Below, piece after piece: positions 59,527 through 64,000 of a stretch of 64,000 nt of DNA. This DNA is from Singulisphaera acidiphila DSM 18658 (GTDB lineage: Bacteria > Planctomycetota > Planctomycetia > Isosphaerales > Isosphaeraceae). The stretch spans positions 8,628,744 to 8,692,743 of the forward strand of contig NC_019892.1 of NCBI RefSeq assembly GCF_000242455.2, written 5' to 3'. Position 1 is the first letter of the stretch. Every line of letters starts with the position of its first letter. The translations under genes and the position numbers were made by a program. The notes under the pieces are model-generated. The model searched no databases. It worked only from the letters and a program-made list of their open reading frames with translations, and had not been told where the DNA came from.

Positions 59527-60603
59527 GTGGATGCCTCCTATCGCCTCGGCCTCTCCGTTCTCCTGGGAACCGTCATCGCCTCGGCCGGACTCTGCCTCGC
59601 GGCCTCGCTTCGAACCGCGTCGCCCGCCGCCGCGCCTGCCGGACACGACCTCAGCGCTCACCCCTTCGAGCTGGGCCAATTCCAGCTCACGGAGCGGTCA
59701 GGAAAAACGATCACCGAAGCCGACCTCGCCGGTCGGGTCTGGGTGGCCTCGTTCATCTTCACCCATTGTCCGCTCTCATGCCCCCGGATCACGGGGGTCA
59801 TGAAGCAGCTCCAAGAGAAGTTCGCCGACACCTCGGTGCAGCTCGTCAGTCTCTCGGTCGACCCCGAACGCGACACCCCGGAGGTCCTCGCCGGCTACGC
59901 CAAGACGTTCAACGCCGACCCGGATCGCTGGTGGTTCCTGACCGGTCCCCCAGCCGAGATGAAGTCGTTGGTCGTCGATCGCTTCAAGCTCGGCCTGGCA
60001 GAGGCCAGCCCTGACGAACAAGCGGCAGGGGCCGAGGCGATCTCGCACAGCGACCGGCTCGCCCTCGTCGCGCCCGGCAACAAGGTCATCGGCTACTTCG
60101 ACACGACCAGCCGCGCCACGCTCGACGCTCTGACGGCAAAGGCCAAGGAACTGGCCCCCGCCCCTCCCAAGGGACCCGCCTGGGCCCGTCAGCTCCCGGC
60201 GGTGAACGCAAGCTTGAACGCCACCTCCGGCGTGCTCCTCCTCCTCGGCTGGACCTTGGTTCGCCGGGGCCGTGTGCAGGCGCACGCCGTCTGCATGTCG
60301 TGTTGCGTCGTCGTTTCGACTCTCTTCCTCATCTGCTACCTGGTCTACCACTACGAGATTGGCGGCGGCGTCCCGTTCCGCGGTGTCGGCCCGCTCCGCA
60401 CGGTCTATTTCACGATCCTCCTCTCACACGTGGTTCTGGCGGCGGTGATCGTCCCTTTGATCACGATCACCTTGATCCGCGCCCTCCGACGCCAGTTCGA
60501 TCGCCACGCCCGGATCGCCAAGGTCACCTTCCCACTCTGGCTCTATGTCTCGATCACGGGCGTCATCATCTACCTGATGCTCTATCAGTTCCCCCAGGGC
60601 TGA
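59527..60603 (+). CDS. SCO1/SenC copper chaperone fused to DUF420 membrane domain
   Basis: 358 residues from GTG 59527, the only in-frame start before the conserved part. An N-terminal signal/anchor (about 1-27) leads to a thioredoxin-like SCO domain: SFIFTHCPLSCPRITGVM with the C-x3-C copper site, SLSVDPERDTP and a distal His (ISHSDR). From about residue 215 a DUF420 domain follows with four membrane helices (ASLNATSGVLLLLGWTLV; SCCVVVSTLFLICYLVYHY; YFTILLSHVVLAAVIVPL; YVSITGVIIYLMLYQF). SCO delivers copper to CuA of subunit II; DUF420 (CtaM/YozB-like) proteins are needed for aa3/caa3 oxidase assembly. Fusing the two makes a single assembly factor. Confidence 0.9.
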   Translation: MDASYRLGLSVLLGTVIASAGLCLAASLRTASPAAAPAGHDLSAHPFELGQFQLTERSGKTITEADLAGRVWVASFIFTHCPLSCPRITGVMKQLQEKFADTSVQLVSLSVDPERDTPEVLAGYAKTFNADPDRWWFLTGPPAEMKSLVVDRFKLGLAEASPDEQAAGAEAISHSDRLALVAPGNKVIGYFDTTSRATLDALTAKAKELAPAPPKGPAWARQLPAVNASLNATSGVLLLLGWTLVRRGRVQAHAVCMSCCVVVSTLFLICYLVYHYEIGGGVPFRGVGPLRTVYFTILLSHVVLAAVIVPLITITLIRALRRQFDRHARIAKVTFPLWLYVSITGVIIYLMLYQFPQG

Positions 60604-61031
60604 CACTTTCGAGGTTCTGCCGCTCTCACCGTGACCCCCAGCCCACACCCTGATCGAGGAGATGTCCTCGAAGGTCAAACAGGGGCTCCGTCAAACTTGA
60701 GGGAAGAACGAAATCCAAACTCTACGATGCCTTGGAGGAGGTACTCAGGCGGGTCACTCCTCAGGGCATCCTCGTTTGATTTCAACACGTCGGCCCATGT
60801 GAAACGCCAGGGAAAATCGCTATAATCCCCCCCCCTTTCGGTCCACCCCGGGGCCTCATCGTCCCTCCTGGCACGGCCACACTCAGGCGAGCCATGCTTG
60901 CCCACCCCCATCCGCCACGGTAGGCTCGATGCCGCAGCTCGCATCGGGGCCTCAGCCTCGACACTTCGCCCCACCGGTGCATAGTGGCCCTGGGAGGGGT
61001 GTTGTCATTGGTAAGTACCAGGACTCAATTC
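60604..61031. other. Intergenic region with a -10-like element
   Basis: 428 bases. A perfect TATAAT stands at 60821-60826 followed by a C9 run; the -35 at 17-base spacing (TGTGAA) is poor. Nothing else is recognisable. Confidence 0.45.
60821..60826 (+). promoter_or_regulatory. Candidate -10 element of the lipoprotein gene
   Basis: TATAAT in the context CGCTATAATCCCC, about 205 bases before the next gene. The -35 element is weak, so an activator may be needed. Confidence 0.4.
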
Positions 61032-61769
61032 ATGCCTCGGTTCGTCCTAATAAGTTTAGTAATGCTGATTGGTTGTCATTCGGCCCAGGAACCGGAGCAA
61101 CCGCGAGTCCCCGTTCCAAACGCTGATGCGGCATTGGTTATCGAGGAACGCTTAGACCGGAAAGAGGTCATAACAAGTGAGCTGGCGATTGCTCAGCAAC
61201 CCCCTCAGTCGGAAGCGCCGCCCGATCCGAGTGAGTTGCAGAAAAGCCTGACGGAATCGACAGCACTGGCTTTGGCTGCCGATGAATCGCCCCCTACAAT
61301 CGAACCGGATCAGGCGACCCGGGCGAAAGCCCAACAGATGGTGTCCGACGCCGTTAAAGACGTGGCCGGGGCGATCGCGCGGCTCGAGCAGCTCATCGAC
61401 CGCCGCCCGCACAAGTTCATGCTGAAGCACAGAGAATATTTGAAATCGCTGGTCGCCGCCAAGATTCAGGCTGCCGAGGAGGAGCGAGCGGAGCGGGCAC
61501 GGGAGCAGCAAGCCAAGATAGCGACCGAACGGGCGCGACTGGCGGCACAGGCGGAAGAGGCCCGCCTGGAGCGTGATCGGCTGCAACAAGAGCAGTTGGA
61601 GCGTGATCGGCTGGAGCAAGCAAGAGAGTCCGAATCATCCATGGCCACGCGTTCCAGTTCCGGGATGTCTAGCTCGAGCTCTTCCGGGATTTGCGGTGCT
61701 CCCACCAAGAAAGGGGGCTCATGTCAACGACGGGTGGCGGGCGGTGGTTACTGCTACCAGCACAGGTGA
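61032..61769 (+). CDS. Coiled-coil lipoprotein with C-terminal Cys/His zinc-ribbon-like motif
   Basis: 245 residues from ATG 61032 (the frame opens at 60984). The signal ends in a lipobox (VMLIGC, Cys15). Residues about 100-215 form a long charged coiled coil (EEERAERAREQQAKIATER and LEQARESESS). A Ser-rich hinge leads to the end: CGAPTKKGGSCQRRV-x-GGGYCYQH. The spacing C-x9-C-x8-C-x2-H looks like the small DUF5763-type Cys/His motif often found at protein termini in bacteria and phages; it may bind zinc. A membrane-anchored rod with a zinc-ribbon tip is an unusual design. Function unknown. It ends in a textbook terminator. Confidence 0.75.
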   Translation: MPRFVLISLVMLIGCHSAQEPEQPRVPVPNADAALVIEERLDRKEVITSELAIAQQPPQSEAPPDPSELQKSLTESTALALAADESPPTIEPDQATRAKAQQMVSDAVKDVAGAIARLEQLIDRRPHKFMLKHREYLKSLVAAKIQAAEEERAERAREQQAKIATERARLAAQAEEARLERDRLQQEQLERDRLEQARESESSMATRSSSGMSSSSSSGICGAPTKKGGSCQRRVAGGGYCYQHR

Positions 61770-61809
61770 GATCGCATCGGGAAAAGTGGCCGGGGGTGCG
61801 CACAGAATC

Positions 61810-61848
61810 GCCGTTTTCCTGAGCAAGGCTCAGGAAAACGGCTTTTTT
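61810..61848 (+). terminator. Intrinsic terminator after the lipoprotein gene
   Basis: A perfect 15-bp stem GCCGTTTTCCTGAGC (61810-61824) with its complement (61828-61842), three-base loop AAG, then T6 (61843-61848). This is the most canonical terminator in the window. Confidence 0.92.
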
Positions 61849-61923
61849 CATGCGTTTGGCAGCGTACTGCTGGGCCTTCTCGATGGCAATACCTCGGTCA
61901 TACGAGCGAGCTTGCCGATCCGT

Positions 61924-64000
61924 TTAGTGGGCCGCGATGGCCTCAGAAAGAGGTTCATCCGCCTCGTCCTGGATGAGTTTGCCCTTCTCGGCAATCACAC
62001 CAAACAAGTAATAAAGACCGGGAATGACCAAGACCCCAATCAAGGTGCCCACGAGCATCCCGCCGACTGAGGCGGTGCCAATGGTGCGGTTTCCGATCGC
62101 CCCGGGGCCGGTGGCAACGACCAACGGAAGGAGACCGGCGATGAAGGCGAAGGAGGTCATCAGAATCGGCCGGAAGCGCAATTTTCCGCCTTCGATGGCC
62201 GCCTCCTTGAGGCTCAGGCCCTCCTGGCGCCGTTGCACCGCGAATTCGACGATTAAAATCGCGTTCTTGCCAAGCAGTCCGACCAACATGACGAGACCGA
62301 TCTGGGCGTAGACGTCGTTGGACAACCCCATGACCTTCAGTAACAGGAAGGCACCGAAGAGCCCGACCGGAAGCGACAGGATCACTGCCAGCGGCAGCAT
62401 GAAACTCTCATATTGCCCAACAAGTACCAGATAGACGAATATGACGACGATCCCGAAGATATAAACAGCCAGGTTCCCCTTATTCGCCTCGTCATAAGAT
62501 AGGCCTTCCCAGCCGATGTCGTAACCGGGAGGCAACGTCTCGGCGGCGACCTCTTCGATCGCCTTGATGGCTTGACCGCTGCTGTAGCCGACAGCCGGTG
62601 CACCTTGAATGGCGGCGGAGGGATACAGGTTGTAGCGGTTGATCTCGTTCAAGCCCTGCTGTTTCTTGATCTTCATGAACGAGGAGTAGGGGACCATTTC
62701 CCCATGCTCGTTCTTGACGAACATCTTCTCCAAATCCTCGGGGTACCGCCGGAACTCCGGCGCGGCCTGGACAAAGACCTTGAAGAACTGACCGAAACGG
62801 ATGAAGCCTTGCTCCCAGGTGCTGCCTACGACGACGGATAGGTTGTCCATCGCGGTTCCAATCGACACACCCTTCTGCATGGCCACGTCGTTGTTGATGA
62901 CCAGTTCATACTGCGGGTAGTTGCTGGCGAAGAAGGTGAACAGGCCCTTCACCTCCTTGCGTTTTGACAGGGCGGCCATGAACTTCTGGGTCACTTCTCC
63001 GAGCCGCTGGTAGTCGTTCGTGTTCGTCTTGTCGAGGACACGTGTCGAGAACCCCCCGGCCGCGCCAAAGCCCGGAACCGCGGGCGGCTCAAAGAACTCA
63101 AGTTTCACATTGGCTATCGCACGGCCTTTTTCGTCGAGCTTCTCAATGATCTGGCGCGAGGTCAGTTTGCGTTCGGACCAAGGCTTCAAATTGATGAGAC
63201 AGGTCCCCGCGTTCGAACCCCGGCCCTCGGTCAGAACCTCGTAACCGGCCAACGAGGAAACGGAGTTGACTCCTTCGATTTTTTTGGCGATCGCCTGCAG
63301 TTCGTGGGCCTTAGCGTTGGTGTACTCAAGGGTCGAGCCCGGAGGCGTCTGGATGATCCCATAGATCATCCCCTGGTCCTCAAGTGGAATAAAGCCCGTT
63401 GGAAGCTGCGTGTTTACCAGGAAAATGGCGGTGCCAAAGCCCATGATGACAGCCATGGTCAGCACCCGGCGCGTTACGATCCGGCGCAGGATCGCAGCAT
63501 AACCGCCCGTGACCCTCTCGACGCCACGGTCAAAAAGATGCAGCAGTATGGCCAGCGGCCCACGCTTTTTCACGTGGTTCGTGTGAGGTTTGAGAAGCAT
63601 CGCACAGAGAACTGGCGTGAGCGTCAGGGCCACGACACCGGAGAGAACGATGGACGTGGCCATCGTGAGACCGAACTGGCGGTAGAAGACGCCGACCGGC
63701 CCGGTCATGAAGGTCACCGGAATGAAGACGGCTGTCATCACCAGCGTGATGGCGATGATCGCACCGCTAATCTCGTGCACAACCTCCATGGTCGCCCGAT
63801 AGGGTGAAAGGTGCTTCTCGTTCATCTTGGCATGCACCGCTTCGACCACCACGATCGCATCGTCCACCACGACCCCGATCGCCAGCACCAGCGCGAAGAG
63901 CGTGATCAGATTGATCGATAGACCGAACAATAGCATGAAAAAGAAAGTCCCGATCAAGGACACCGGAACGGCCAGGGTTGGGATCAGCGTGGAACGCCAA
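61924..64000 (-). CDS. RND-family efflux pump inner-membrane protein, HAE1/AcrB type (5' end outside window)
   Basis: At least 690 residues of the C-terminal two thirds; the frame is open through the window edge. Helix IV carries the proton-relay pattern GIVVDDAIVVVEAVHAKMNE, with the DD pair. Later come the docking/porter domain (GGFSTRVLDKTNTNDY; NLYPSAAIQGAPAVGYSSGQAIKAIE) and the second membrane half with LVGLLGKNAILIVEFA. The protein matches the hydrophobe/amphiphile efflux-1 group. An adaptor or outer-membrane gene is expected upstream, outside the window. On this strand it ends 81 bases from the lipoprotein terminator, in convergent orientation. Confidence 0.93.
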   Translation of the reverse strand, partial: WRSTLIPTLAVPVSLIGTFFFMLLFGLSINLITLFALVLAIGVVVDDAIVVVEAVHAKMNEKHLSPYRATMEVVHEISGAIIAITLVMTAVFIPVTFMTGPVGVFYRQFGLTMATSIVLSGVVALTLTPVLCAMLLKPHTNHVKKRGPLAILLHLFDRGVERVTGGYAAILRRIVTRRVLTMAVIMGFGTAIFLVNTQLPTGFIPLEDQGMIYGIIQTPPGSTLEYTNAKAHELQAIAKKIEGVNSVSSLAGYEVLTEGRGSNAGTCLINLKPWSERKLTSRQIIEKLDEKGRAIANVKLEFFEPPAVPGFGAAGGFSTRVLDKTNTNDYQRLGEVTQKFMAALSKRKEVKGLFTFFASNYPQYELVINNDVAMQKGVSIGTAMDNLSVVVGSTWEQGFIRFGQFFKVFVQAAPEFRRYPEDLEKMFVKNEHGEMVPYSSFMKIKKQQGLNEINRYNLYPSAAIQGAPAVGYSSGQAIKAIEEVAAETLPPGYDIGWEGLSYDEANKGNLAVYIFGIVVIFVYLVLVGQYESFMLPLAVILSLPVGLFGAFLLLKVMGLSNDVYAQIGLVMLVGLLGKNAILIVEFAVQRRQEGLSLKEAAIEGGKLRFRPILMTSFAFIAGLLPLVVATGPGAIGNRTIGTASVGGMLVGTLIGVLVIPGLYYLFGVIAEKGKLIQDEADEPLSEAIAAH

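Overview
The window is a GC-rich bacterial chromosome segment that reads as Planctomycetota, most likely the Isosphaeraceae/Gemmataceae side (inference). The pointers are two DUF1559 'prepilin-like' proteins, DUF1080 and DUF6807 proteins, transthyretin-like small lipoproteins, a YfbK-like VWA protein next to an ECF sigma factor, and frequent GTG/TTG starts. I found no insertion sequences, phage genes, CRISPR array, rRNA or tRNA.

Layout. 1-4.4 kb: 3' end of rho, a DUF1559 gene, a small lipoprotein and a DUF1080 protein. 4.4-9.4 kb: a membrane-anchored FGE-like protein convergent with a large secreted zinc protease. 9.6-14.1 kb: NAD-dependent epimerase, then an ECF sigma/VWA gene pair. 14.5-20.0 kb: a three-gene operon (GAF-HlyD, HlyD, M50 peptidase-HlyD) that looks like an envelope export or processing machine without a classical transporter. 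20.3-30.9 kb: unknown gene, M28 carboxypeptidase, amino-acid permease, copper monooxygenase-like cytochrome c, sugar-nucleotide reductase, ParB-like protein, HemW, NfuA-like and RRM proteins. 31.9-41 kb: second DUF1559 gene with its lipoprotein, DUF6807, a polytopic membrane protein, 5-formyl-THF cyclo-ligase with a 6S RNA upstream, UVR-motif and DUF4912 proteins. 41.2-49.2 kb: F-type ATP synthase operon atpZ-B-E-F-H-A-G-D-C. 49.2-51.1 kb: metallophosphoesterase and CPBP protease. 51.4-60.6 kb: aa3-type oxidase locus (diheme cytochrome c, coxB, coxA, ctaA, ctaB, coxC, subunit IV, SCO-DUF420 fusion). 61-64 kb: a zinc-motif lipoprotein and an RND pump cut by the window edge.

How it fits together. 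The oxidase locus contains the oxidase, its heme A pathway (ctaB then ctaA) and its copper chaperone; the ATP synthase 2 kb away uses the proton gradient it makes. Both operons carry stem-loops in every long spacer between genes, including a possible three-way junction between atpG and atpD. The M50/HlyD operon is the best candidate for an under-described system: its peptidase begins with a PqqD/RRE-like region and ends in an HlyD-like arm, and it is preceded by two further HlyD-type proteins. Two non-coding RNAs are proposed: a 6S RNA with a matching sigma70-type promoter and U-tract, and a short transcript or attenuated leader upstream of the DUF4912 gene.

All calls come from reading the sequence; no database search was run.
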